NCBI GenBank assembly: GCA_039920165.1
Contig: JBDSEG010000136.1
Span: forward strand, 1-28,288
Reading direction: 5' to 3'
Origin: JBDSEG01 sp039920165
GTDB lineage: Bacteria; Pseudomonadota; Gammaproteobacteria; Burkholderiales; Burkholderiaceae_C
Length of the DNA stretch: 28,288 bases
The notes under the pieces were generated by a model that made no database searches, was not told the DNA's origin, and was given only the letters and a program-made list of their open reading frames with translations. A program made the translations under genes and the position numbers. The number at the start of each line of letters is the position of its first letter. Position 1 is the stretch's first letter. Positions 1 to 8,249 of this stretch are shown one piece after another.

Positions 1-384
1 GCCCAGGCCGACAAGGTCGCGGCGCTGCTGCAGTCCGCGGTGGCGGCCCGGCCGCGCGCCTTTTTGCAGATCGCCGACGAAGCGCAGCGCCCGCTCGCAC
101 TCGCGCTGGCTCGGCGCTTTCGCGCCAGCGGCTACGACGCGCCGGCGGTCGAGCTGGTCGGCGCCCGCGCGCCGGCGCGTACCGAACTGCGCATCCAGGG
201 CCGCAGCGAACGCGGCTATGCACGCTGGATCACCCGGCTGCTCGCCGAAGCGATCGAGGCCGACCCGCGCGTGACGACCTTGCGAAGCGCGCGGCCGCAT
301 GCCGATACCTACGAGGTCTGGATCGGCCGCGACCTGTGCTTGCAAGGGGGGCGCGAGGTCGCGGCCTGCATCGCGCCACGATAG
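1..384 (+). CDS. 3' end of an unidentified protein (5' end outside window)
   Basis: The reading frame is open from base 1 to the TAG at 382-384, so this is the C-terminal 127 residues of a longer protein. A GTG at 40 exists but nothing favours it as a start. The visible part looks like a compact alpha/beta domain: it opens with FLQIADEAQRPLALALARRF, followed by a glycine-alanine turn, a predicted strand (TELRIQG), a helix (YARWITRLLAEAIEA) and a final strand ending EVWIG. This resembles small C-terminal domains I associate with bacterial caspase-like or peptidoglycan-associated proteins, but I cannot name the family. It lies about 150 bases upstream of the caspase gene on the same strand and may belong to the same cassette. 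Function unknown. Confidence 0.6.
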   Translation, partial: AQADKVAALLQSAVAARPRAFLQIADEAQRPLALALARRFRASGYDAPAVELVGARAPARTELRIQGRSERGYARWITRLLAEAIEADPRVTTLRSARPHADTYEVWIGRDLCLQGGREVAACIAPR

Positions 385-522
385 TCGGCGAGCGTCGGCC
401 GGCATGCGAACTAGGGGCACGCGCTTGTTCGCAAGTGAGCACAGACATAGACTGCCTCCCGCGAGCGCCGGCGCCTCGACCCCGCACTGTCGTTCGTTGC
501 TAGCCCCCCATCGATGAGCTGC

Positions 523-527
523 AGGAG
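523..527 (+). promoter_or_regulatory. Ribosome binding site of the caspase gene
   Basis: AGGAG six bases before the ATG at 534. It fixes this start against other in-frame or overlapping possibilities and shows the caspase gene has its own strong initiation signal. Confidence 0.7.
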
Positions 528-533
528 ATCGCC

Positions 534-1376
534 ATGGCCAAACGCGCGCTTTGCATCGGGATCAACAACTATCCGGGCACCCACATGGATCTGGCCGGCT
601 GCGTCAACGACGCCAAGGCCTGGGCCGATACCTTACGTGCGCGCGGATTCAGCGTCGAGACGCTGTTCGATGCGCAGGCAACCAAGGCGGCGATGCTGGC
701 CAGCTTCAAGTCGGTGATCGGCGGCGCGAAGTCGGGCGACGTGGTCGCCATCACCTATTCGGGCCACGGCACCTATGTGCCCGACCTGAACGGCGACGAG
801 GTCGATGGTCTCGACGAAGCGCTGTGCCCGTACGACATACAGACCGGCGGCGCGGCGCTGCTCGACGACGAGATCCACGCGATCTTCGCCGCACGGCCGG
901 CCGGGGTGCGGCTGGTGCTGATCTCCGACAGCTGCCATTCCGGCACCGTGACGCGCGCGGCTGCGCCCGATCCGGACGCCGCGAATGCACCGAAACCGCG
1001 GTTCATGCCGATGGGCAACTGGCTGCCGGCCGATCGATTGCCGCGCGGCGCGAGCGGCAGGCCGGTGGCGAGCGTTGCGGTCGGCACCGGTTCGTCGCCG
1101 TTCAACGGCGCGCTGTCGCGCCGCGAAGGCGACCTGCTGCTGTCGGGTTGCAAGGAAGGGCCGAACAATTTCAGCTACGACGCGACCATCAAGGGCACGC
1201 CGACCGGCGCCTTCACCTATTACGCGCTGAAGGCACTGGCGGCATTGAAGCCCGACGCGACCTACGCTGACTGGCACGCCGCCATCAACCCGGCGAGCCT
1301 GCCGTCGGCCTCGTACCCGCAAAGCCCCCAGATCGTCGGCACGGCACAGGCGAAGACGCAGAAGGTATTCGCCTGA
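534..1376 (+). CDS. Caspase-family (peptidase C14 / orthocaspase-like) cysteine protease
   Basis: A 280-residue protein that is essentially a single caspase-like p20 domain. It begins with the typical first strand (ALCIGINNYPG, residues 5-15). The catalytic histidine is His78 in YSGHGTY and the catalytic cysteine is Cys134 in SDSCHSG; both lie at the ends of hydrophobic strands, as in the family. An acidic stretch after the histidine (DLNGDEVDGLDEALCPYD, about residues 84-101) matches the region that lines the basic-residue pocket or binds calcium in metacaspases. No signal peptide or membrane segment is seen, so it should be cytoplasmic. Families of this kind cleave after Arg or Lys. It is followed after 59 bases by a giant CHAT/hydrolase gene on the same strand, suggesting a shared role in a conflict or cell-death pathway. 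Function in the cassette is inferred. Confidence 0.92.
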   Translation: MAKRALCIGINNYPGTHMDLAGCVNDAKAWADTLRARGFSVETLFDAQATKAAMLASFKSVIGGAKSGDVVAITYSGHGTYVPDLNGDEVDGLDEALCPYDIQTGGAALLDDEIHAIFAARPAGVRLVLISDSCHSGTVTRAAAPDPDAANAPKPRFMPMGNWLPADRLPRGASGRPVASVAVGTGSSPFNGALSRREGDLLLSGCKEGPNNFSYDATIKGTPTGAFTYYALKALAALKPDATYADWHAAINPASLPSASYPQSPQIVGTAQAKTQKVFA

Positions 1377-1435
1377 GTTCGCATCCGGACTGACGCACGC
1401 CGCAGTCGCCCCGCCCGCTCCATCGAAAGACCGTC

Positions 1436-4400
1436 ATGGCCGACTCCACCGCGATCAAGCTGACCGGGCGCAGGCTCGAACCGGTGCTGCCGGCGCTGCT
1501 GCGCAGCGCAAGCCGCGCAGTCGGCCAGAGCGACGATCCGTTCCTGCCCAGCGGCTATCTGCGCCCGCGCGCCAGCTTCGACGTGGGCCCCGCCGCGCGC
1601 GGCGTCGGCGACGGCGCGGCCGAGACGGTGCATGCGGCCGCCGGTGACGACGAGGTGCTGGTGCTCGAACTGGCGGACGGCTCGACCTTCATCACCAGCG
1701 CCGAAAAACTCAAGGCCTCGCTGCAGCAAAGCCGGCCCGACCTGATCGGCGCCGACGGCGAGGTGCTGTTCGAGAAGCTGCGCGCCGAGGGCGCTGCCGC
1801 GCGCGGCTTCGTCGGCGACGCAGCGGCGGCCGTGGTCGGCGGGCTGGTGAGCAAGGTGCATGCGGTGCTGGTCGGCAAGGCGGGCGATGCGATCGTCGTG
1901 GCGGCGAAGGCGAAGCTGGGCGGCGCGCTCGAACAGGTGTCCGGCCTCGGCGTCACCTGGGCCGGCACGCGCGCACTGATGTGGGCGATCGAATCGCGAC
2001 TCAAGCAGGCGCCCGGCCTGTACCGCTGGGTCGGCGCGAGCGGCGAGGCGCCCGATCTCGAACCGGCCCTGCCGGCGCTGCTCGCGCAGGCGGCGGCGCA
2101 GCAGGCGCCGATGCTGGTCTTCCTGCACGGCACGGGGTCCAACTCGCTCGGCAGCTTCGGCGATCTGCGCACCACCGAACGCAATCTGTGGAGCACGCTC
2201 GAGCGCCGCTTCGCCGGCGGCATCTTTGCCTTCGAGCACCGCACGCTGTCCGAGAGCCCGATCGAGAACGCCCTCGCGCTCGCGCGGGCGCTGCCCGAGC
2301 AGGCGTGCATCAGCCTGGTCTCGCACTCGCGCGGCGGGCTGGTCGCCGACCTGATGTGCCTGGCCGATTTCGATGCCTTGATCAACGACTATCGCGCCGA
2401 CCTGCCCGGCACCGGCGACGCCGATCCGCAGGAGGCGGCGCGCGTCGCCGCGGAACTCGAGGATGCGCACAAGGAGCAGCGCGCACTGCTGCGCGAGCTG
2501 GCCGCCGAGCTGCGCGCCAAGCGCTTCGTCGTCCAGCGCTACGTGCGGGTCGCGAGTCCGGCCCAGGGCACGCTGCTCGCAAGCGGGAATTTCGACCTCT
2601 TTCTCTCCGGCCTGCTCACGCTCATCGGCCAGGTGCCGGTGTTCTTCGGCAGCCCGATCTATTCGGCCTTCAAGCGCGTCGTGATCGAGATTGCGAAGAA
2701 CCGTACCAATGCCCATCTCGTGCCGGGCATCGAGGCGATGCTTCCCGACGCGCCGATGGCGCGGCTGCTGCGCGGCGCCCCGGTGCGCGAGGGCATCGGC
2801 ATGGCGGTGATCGCCGGCGATATCCAGGGCGGCAACCTGCTCAAGCGCCTCGGCGTGCTGCTGACCGATTTCCTGCTCTTCGACAACGTCGACAACGACC
2901 TGGTCGTCGATACCGCATCGATGCTCGCCGGCATCGCCCCGCAGGCCGGCGCGCGCGCCCTCTTCGATCGCGGCGCCGAGGTCTCGCACTTTCGTTATTT
3001 CACGAATGCCGATACGCGAACCGCCGTGCGCGACTGGCTGGCCTTCGACCCGAGCCGTCCCGACCCGCAGGCGCAGCTCGGCGTCTTCCAGCCGCTGCCC
3101 GGGCAGTTCGTCGACCTCGACACCTTCGAGGCGTCTGCGCCGGCCGACGCGCGTCGTTCGCGGCGCGGCGCGGACACCCTGCCCGACCTGCCGGTGGTCG
3201 TCGTGCTGCCGGGCGTGATGGGTTCGCACCTGCGCGTCGGCGCTGACGACCGGGTCTGGTTCGACCCGGCCGATATCGCACTCGGCGGCCTGGCCAAGAT
3301 CGCCTGGGGCGCGCCCGGCGTCGAGGCCGAAAAGCTGTTCGGAATGTTCTACGGCAAGCTGTGCGAGCACCTCGCCAGGAGCCATCGCGTCGAGCCCTTC
3401 GCCTACGACTGGCGCCAGCCGCTCGACGTGCTGGGCGAGCGCCTCGGCGAATTTCTCGCCCGCATCCTGAAGACGACCGACCAGCCGGTGCGCCTGCTCG
3501 CGCACAGCATGGGCGGCCTCGTCGTGCGCGCCGTCATCCACAAGCGCCGCTCGGTGATGGACGCGCTGATGCAGCGCGACGGCGCGCGCTTCGTCATGCT
3601 CGGCACGCCCAACCAGGGCGCGTACTCGATGGTCGAGAACCTGCTCGGCAAGGGCCACACGCTGCGCACGCTGGTGCGGCTGGATGTGCGCCACGATATG
3701 CAGGAGGTGCTCGACATCGTGGCCGGTTTCCGCGGCGCGCTGCAACTGCTGCCCAAGCCCGGCTTCGAGGACAAATTCCAGGGCCAGCCGGGCGGCGGCG
3801 AACCCGGTCACCGGTTCGAGCTGGCGCAGACCTGGTGGGACTTCAAGCCCAAGGTCGTCGACCCGTGGTTCGGTCCCGGCAAGGTCGGCACGCCCGACCA
3901 GGCGACGCTCGATTCGGCCACCTGGCTGTGGAGTCAGGACGGTCTCGCGCGCCCCGCGCTGCCGGCCGACTACGAGAAGAAGAGCAGCTATGTCTTCGGC
4001 GTGGCGAAGAACACGCCCTGTGGCATCCGCGAGGAAGACGGCCGTCTGAAGATGGTCGGAACGACCTGCGGCGACGGCACGGTGAGCTGGGAGTCGGGCC
4101 GCATCGGCGGCGTCGGTAGCCACTACTACCTGCCGGCGCCGCACGGCGACCTGCCGTCGACGGCCGAATATTTTCCGGCCCTCGCCGAGCTGCTCGCGAC
4201 CGGCGCCACCGGCGGCCTGATGACGAGCCCGCCCGCGACGCGCGCCATCGAGCAGCCGCTGCCCAGCACCTACGACGCCGGCCCGCCGACGATGGACGGC
4301 GGCGAGGCGCTGGCGCGCGGCCTGATGGGCGGTGTACCGCGGGTGCAGATCGAGGCCCGGCCGAAGCGGCGCCTGGAGGTTCTGGTGAAGGCGATGGACC

Positions 4401-7400
4401 TGCGCTTCCTGGCCCAGCCCATCATGGTCGGCCACTACCAGCAGGACCCGATCGCCGGGCCGCAGCGGCTGATCGACCGCGAACTGCTCGACGGCGACCT
4501 GTCGGAGCGGCACACCCTGGGCCTGTACGCCGGGCCGCGCGGCACCGCGACGGTGGTGCTGCGCGTGCCGAACGAACAGGAGCGCCAGCGCGGCAGCCTG
4601 ACCGGCGCCGTGGTCGCCGGCCTCGGCCCCTACGACGGCGCGCTCAACGTTCCCGACCTGACCGAGGCGGTGCGCACCGGCGTGCTGCGTTACCTGCTGC
4701 AGGTGGTTGACGTGCTCGGCAAGGGCGAGCGCGAGCTGCCGCTGTCGACGCTGCTGCTCGGCTACAACTCGTCGGCCAACCTGTCGGTCGGAGCCTCGGT
4801 CGAGGCGCTGATCCGCGGCGTGCTGGAGGCGAACGCCAAGTTCTACGAGACCACAAGGCTGCCGATCCGCGTGGCCCGGCTGCAGATCGTTGAGCTGTAT
4901 CTCGATACCGCGATCACCGCGGTGTACGAGATGCGACAGCTCACCGCCAAGCTGGCCGGCGTCGCCGACCGCCTGGGCTCGACCCTCGTCGGCAGTCCCG
5001 AGTTGCAGCAGGACGAGGGCGTGCGCCAGCGCCTGTTCGACAACCGCAACGCGAGCTACTGGCCGCGCCTGATCGTCACCGACGCGGATGCGCAGGACGA
5101 GGCCGCGGGGTTTGCGCGCGACCCCGCGCCGGCCGGCCTGCCGAGCACCGTGATCGGCAACCGGCTACGCTTCCTGTACGTTGGCGCGCGCGCCCGCGCC
5201 GAAGCGGTGGTGCAGCAGCGCCAGCCCGGCCTGATCGAGGCGCTGGTGCGCCAGCAGATCCACAACCCGGTGTGGAACGAAGATATCGGCCGGATGCTGT
5301 TCCAGCTCATGGTGCCGCACGAGTTCAAGGGCCCGGCGCGTCAGCTCGACCGGGTGGTGCTGGTGGTCGACGCGTATACCGCCAACCTGCCGTGGGAAAT
5401 GATGCTGGCCGACGGGCCGACGGGCGGCAGCGGTGCCGACGACCGGCTGCCGCTGGCCTTGCGCGCTGCGGTCGTGCGCCAGCTCGCGTCGAGCCACTTC
5501 CGTACCCAGGTTCGCCAGGGCATCGAACACAACGCGCTGGTGGTCGGCAACCCGAGCGTCGAAGGCTTCGGCAAGGCCTTCCCCGACCCCCTCACCGGCG
5601 CCGCGGTCGATCCGTCGCCGCTCGACGGCGCCGAGGTCGAGGCCGAGGCCATCGCCGCGGTGCTCGGCGGCATGGGCTATGCCGTGACATCCGCGATCGG
5701 CGCCGACCAGAGCGCGAGCGACGTGCTCGCCAAGCTGTACCGCCAACCGTACCGCGTGCTGCACATCGCGGCGCACGGCGTCTTCGATGCGCTGCATGCC
5801 GACGGACAGCGGCGCAGCGGCGTCGTGCTGTCGGACGGCCTGCTCATCACCGCGGCCGAGGTCGAGGCGATGGAGACGGTGCCCGAACTCGTCTTCCTGA
5901 ATTGCTGCCATCTCGGCAAGGTCGACCGCACCGTGCGCGACGGCAACAAGCTCGCCGCCAGCGTGGCGCGCGAGCTGATCCAGATCGGCGTGCGATGCGT
6001 CGTCGTCGCCGGCTGGGCCGTGGACGATGCGCAGGCGCGGCTCTTCGGCGAATCGTTCTATCGGCATCTGCTGCAGCGTCGCAAGGCCTTCGGCGATGCG
6101 GTCTTCGAGGCGCGGCAGGCGGCCTGGGAAGCGAACCGGGAGGACATCACCTGGGGCGCGTTCCAGGCCTACGGCGACCCGAGCTGGCGCGCCGAGGCGC
6201 GCGGCGATCCGGCGCCCAGCAGCGAGTCGGCGAGCCCGTATGTCTCGCCCGAGGAATTGCTCGACGAGCTCGCGCGCACCCGCGCCGACCTGCTGCGCCG
6301 CAAGGACCGCCAGACCCTGCGCGAAATCGACGGCCATGTGTTCGAGCTCGACCAGCTGCTGAAAAACCGCTGTCCGCAGGCCTGGCGCAACCTGCCGGCG
6401 CTGCATTCGGCGCTCGGCGCGACCTGGCGCGACCTCGGCCGCTTCGAGCAGGCGCGGGAAAGCTTTCTGGCCGCGGTGCAGGCGCAGGACAAGGCCGGCC
6501 GGGTGCCGATCAAGGATATCGAGCAGCTCGCCAACGTCGAGGCGCGACTGGGCGAGCGCACCCGTGACGAGGCCCTGATCCGGCGCGCGCTCAAGCGTCT
6601 GGACCAGCTCGAACTGCTCGTCGCGGCGCAGGACGATGGCGCCGATGCCTTCGCAGCGCCCGCCCACGTCGAACGCGCCGGCCTGCGCGGCAGCGCGTGG
6701 AAGCGGCTGGCGAGCCTGCACGCGCGGCGCGTGCTCGAGCGCGACATCGGTGCGGACGACCTGCGCATCGCCGGCGAGACGATGCGCGAGGCGCTGAAGC
6801 AGGCCGTCGCCGCCTACCGCAGCGCCGAGGGCATTCCCGGGCAGCGCGGCTTCGATGCCTATCCGATGCTGAACCGGCTCGCCATCGACGCGCTTACGCC
6901 CTGGAGCGATCCCGGCGAACGCGAGGCCGCAGCGCTGCTCGCCCAGCAATGCGCAAAGGAAGTGAGCCTGCGTTTTCGCGACGATGCGAATTTCTACAAC
7001 GCCGTGATGCAGCCCGAGGCGCTGCTCGTCGCGCGGTTGATCGACGGCTCGTTCGGCAAGACCGGCGATGCCGGCACCGCAATCTTCGACACGGTGGCGG
7101 CGAGCTACCGCGAGGCCTTGTCCAATATCACCGCCAAGCCGCGCGATCTCGATTCGATGCTCGGCCAGATGTGCCTCACCTCGCGCTTCCACGATGCGCT
7201 GTCGGTGGTGATCCGTGCCGACGATGCACGCGGCGCGGCCGAGCACCGGCGCATCGCCGACCGGCTGATCGCACTCGCCAACCTGCTGCAGCCGGGCAGC
7301 TGCCAGCGCGACGACCGGCCACCCAACCGCGCCCCGAGCGCCGCCGATCCAGCGCCGGAAATCCCGACGCCCACCGCTGCCCGCAAGCGCCCCGCCCGGA

Positions 7401-7516
7401 CCCGGGCGGCCGCGGCGAAAGCGGCGCCGCCGGCAACGGCCGCGCCGGCACAAGACGCTGTCAAGGTTTCGGCAACGGCGAGGTCGCCGACGACCCGGCG
7501 CCGCAAGAAACGCTGA
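1436..7516 (+). CDS. Giant multidomain protein: two alpha/beta hydrolases + CHAT protease + TPR-like region
   Basis: A 2026-residue protein with several enzymatic units. Unit 1 (about residues 225-540) is an alpha/beta hydrolase: oxyanion motif FLHGTGSN, nucleophile Ser298 in SHSRGG, likely acid Asp488 or Asp492 in NDLVVD, likely His518. Unit 2 (about 585-920) resembles LCAT/PGAP1-type lipases: VLPGVMGSHL, Ser691 in AHSMGG, Asp880 in CGDGTVSW, His903 in APHGD. Residues about 940-1250 form an unrecognised alpha/beta region. A CHAT (caspase HetF associated with TPRs) domain follows (about 1300-1580), entered by LPWEMM, with His1447 in HIAAHG and Cys1491 in LNCCHLG. Residues about 1590-1950 are helical and TPR-like, and the last 70 are rich in Ala, Pro, Arg and Lys. 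No signal peptide is visible. The start ATG has only a weak upstream purine run. Domain calls are strong; substrate and biological role are unknown. Confidence 0.93.
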   Translation: MADSTAIKLTGRRLEPVLPALLRSASRAVGQSDDPFLPSGYLRPRASFDVGPAARGVGDGAAETVHAAAGDDEVLVLELADGSTFITSAEKLKASLQQSRPDLIGADGEVLFEKLRAEGAAARGFVGDAAAAVVGGLVSKVHAVLVGKAGDAIVVAAKAKLGGALEQVSGLGVTWAGTRALMWAIESRLKQAPGLYRWVGASGEAPDLEPALPALLAQAAAQQAPMLVFLHGTGSNSLGSFGDLRTTERNLWSTLERRFAGGIFAFEHRTLSESPIENALALARALPEQACISLVSHSRGGLVADLMCLADFDALINDYRADLPGTGDADPQEAARVAAELEDAHKEQRALLRELAAELRAKRFVVQRYVRVASPAQGTLLASGNFDLFLSGLLTLIGQVPVFFGSPIYSAFKRVVIEIAKNRTNAHLVPGIEAMLPDAPMARLLRGAPVREGIGMAVIAGDIQGGNLLKRLGVLLTDFLLFDNVDNDLVVDTASMLAGIAPQAGARALFDRGAEVSHFRYFTNADTRTAVRDWLAFDPSRPDPQAQLGVFQPLPGQFVDLDTFEASAPADARRSRRGADTLPDLPVVVVLPGVMGSHLRVGADDRVWFDPADIALGGLAKIAWGAPGVEAEKLFGMFYGKLCEHLARSHRVEPFAYDWRQPLDVLGERLGEFLARILKTTDQPVRLLAHSMGGLVVRAVIHKRRSVMDALMQRDGARFVMLGTPNQGAYSMVENLLGKGHTLRTLVRLDVRHDMQEVLDIVAGFRGALQLLPKPGFEDKFQGQPGGGEPGHRFELAQTWWDFKPKVVDPWFGPGKVGTPDQATLDSATWLWSQDGLARPALPADYEKKSSYVFGVAKNTPCGIREEDGRLKMVGTTCGDGTVSWESGRIGGVGSHYYLPAPHGDLPSTAEYFPALAELLATGATGGLMTSPPATRAIEQPLPSTYDAGPPTMDGGEALARGLMGGVPRVQIEARPKRRLEVLVKAMDLRFLAQPIMVGHYQQDPIAGPQRLIDRELLDGDLSERHTLGLYAGPRGTATVVLRVPNEQERQRGSLTGAVVAGLGPYDGALNVPDLTEAVRTGVLRYLLQVVDVLGKGERELPLSTLLLGYNSSANLSVGASVEALIRGVLEANAKFYETTRLPIRVARLQIVELYLDTAITAVYEMRQLTAKLAGVADRLGSTLVGSPELQQDEGVRQRLFDNRNASYWPRLIVTDADAQDEAAGFARDPAPAGLPSTVIGNRLRFLYVGARARAEAVVQQRQPGLIEALVRQQIHNPVWNEDIGRMLFQLMVPHEFKGPARQLDRVVLVVDAYTANLPWEMMLADGPTGGSGADDRLPLALRAAVVRQLASSHFRTQVRQGIEHNALVVGNPSVEGFGKAFPDPLTGAAVDPSPLDGAEVEAEAIAAVLGGMGYAVTSAIGADQSASDVLAKLYRQPYRVLHIAAHGVFDALHADGQRRSGVVLSDGLLITAAEVEAMETVPELVFLNCCHLGKVDRTVRDGNKLAASVARELIQIGVRCVVVAGWAVDDAQARLFGESFYRHLLQRRKAFGDAVFEARQAAWEANREDITWGAFQAYGDPSWRAEARGDPAPSSESASPYVSPEELLDELARTRADLLRRKDRQTLREIDGHVFELDQLLKNRCPQAWRNLPALHSALGATWRDLGRFEQARESFLAAVQAQDKAGRVPIKDIEQLANVEARLGERTRDEALIRRALKRLDQLELLVAAQDDGADAFAAPAHVERAGLRGSAWKRLASLHARRVLERDIGADDLRIAGETMREALKQAVAAYRSAEGIPGQRGFDAYPMLNRLAIDALTPWSDPGEREAAALLAQQCAKEVSLRFRDDANFYNAVMQPEALLVARLIDGSFGKTGDAGTAIFDTVAASYREALSNITAKPRDLDSMLGQMCLTSRFHDALSVVIRADDARGAAEHRRIADRLIALANLLQPGSCQRDDRPPNRAPSAADPAPEIPTPTAARKRPARTRAAAAKAAPPATAAPAQDAVKVSATARSPTTRRRKKR

Positions 7517-7631
7517 TCGCCCCGCAGATTCCGCCCGCGATCCGAGTCAGCCACCCTCGAATCGCGGGGCGCGGAATGTAACCAAATGCGTGCGCAAACG
7601 GCTAAAGTGGCCGCATCGTGCCCCGCAAGCC

Positions 7632-8231
7632 ATGACCGAAGCCGCCCCGCCCGCGCCCCTGCTCCTCGGCCGCGTGCCGCGCCAGGCGTTCGTCTTCAGC
7701 GGCCACATGGCGGATGTGCCCGGGCGACGCGAACCGCGCTTTCCGGCGGCGCTGTGGCCCGCGGCACGCACTGCCATCGATGCGACGCTCGAGCGCCTCG
7801 GCGCCGGCCCGGGCGACCTGGCGCTGACCCAGGGCGCTGCCGGCGGCGACCTGCTTTTCGCCGAGGCCTGCGCCGCGCGCGGCGTGCCGCTGCAGTTCCT
7901 CCTGCCGCTGCCCGAAGCGCGCTTCATCGCGACCTCGGTCGCGCCGTCCGAGGGCCATTGGGTCGACCGTTACCTCGCGCTGCGCCCGCACCTGCTGCAA
8001 CCGCCGGCCGTCCTGGCGCAGGACAAGGGTCGCACCGATTCGGAAGATGCCTTTGAGCGCTGCAACCACTGGCTGCTCGATACCGCGCTCGGCTCGGGCA
8101 GCAACGCCATGCAGCTCATCGGGCTGTGGAACGGCGAAGCCGGTGACGGCCGCGGCGGCACGGCGCACATGATGGACGAGGCGCGGCGGCGCGGCGGGCA
8201 GGTGACCTGGATCGATACGCGGCGGCTCTGA
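7632..8231 (+). CDS. SLOG-like putative nucleotide-binding protein
   Basis: A 199-residue soluble protein. The ATG at 7632 is preferred over a GTG 42 bases upstream because the conserved-looking part begins only after it; neither has a clear ribosome binding site. The N-terminal half looks Rossmannoid: a strand and glycine turn (FVFSGHMADVPG), then LTQGAAGGDLLFAEACAARG, a glycine-rich loop followed by an acidic helix, then the strand PLQFLLPLP. This pattern resembles SLOG-superfamily proteins (LOG/DprA/TRPM-type), which bind nucleotides or nucleotide-derived signals; the assignment rests on pattern recognition only. It follows the CHAT/hydrolase gene by 115 bases on the same strand, so it may be the sensor or ligand-handling partner of that cassette. 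A GC-rich hairpin spans its stop codon (8220-8245) but lacks a T-tract. Confidence 0.7.
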   Translation: MTEAAPPAPLLLGRVPRQAFVFSGHMADVPGRREPRFPAALWPAARTAIDATLERLGAGPGDLALTQGAAGGDLLFAEACAARGVPLQFLLPLPEARFIATSVAPSEGHWVDRYLALRPHLLQPPAVLAQDKGRTDSEDAFERCNHWLLDTALGSGSNAMQLIGLWNGEAGDGRGGTAHMMDEARRRGGQVTWIDTRRL

Positions 8232-8249
8232 TCGGCGCGCCGCCGGGCA

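Noticed and set aside
425..453. Possible sigma-70 promoter (TTGTTC, 17-base spacer, TAGACT) before the caspase gene
   Set aside because: Only three and four of six consensus matches; in a GC-rich genome this is too weak to call.
1262..4513. A 1083-codon open frame on the minus strand opposite the giant gene
   Set aside because: It is a GC-rich antisense shadow: the translation is rich in His, Gln, Arg and Ala with no motif, while the plus strand carries clear hydrolase motifs.
5165..7453. A 762-codon minus-strand open frame opposite the CHAT/TPR region
   Set aside because: Same shadow effect; no recognisable domain, and the plus-strand CHAT motifs are decisive.
8220..8245. GC-rich hairpin spanning the stop codon of the SLOG-like gene
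   Set aside because: A seven-base-pair stem is present, but there is no T-tract and it overlaps coding sequence; such stems are frequent at this GC content.
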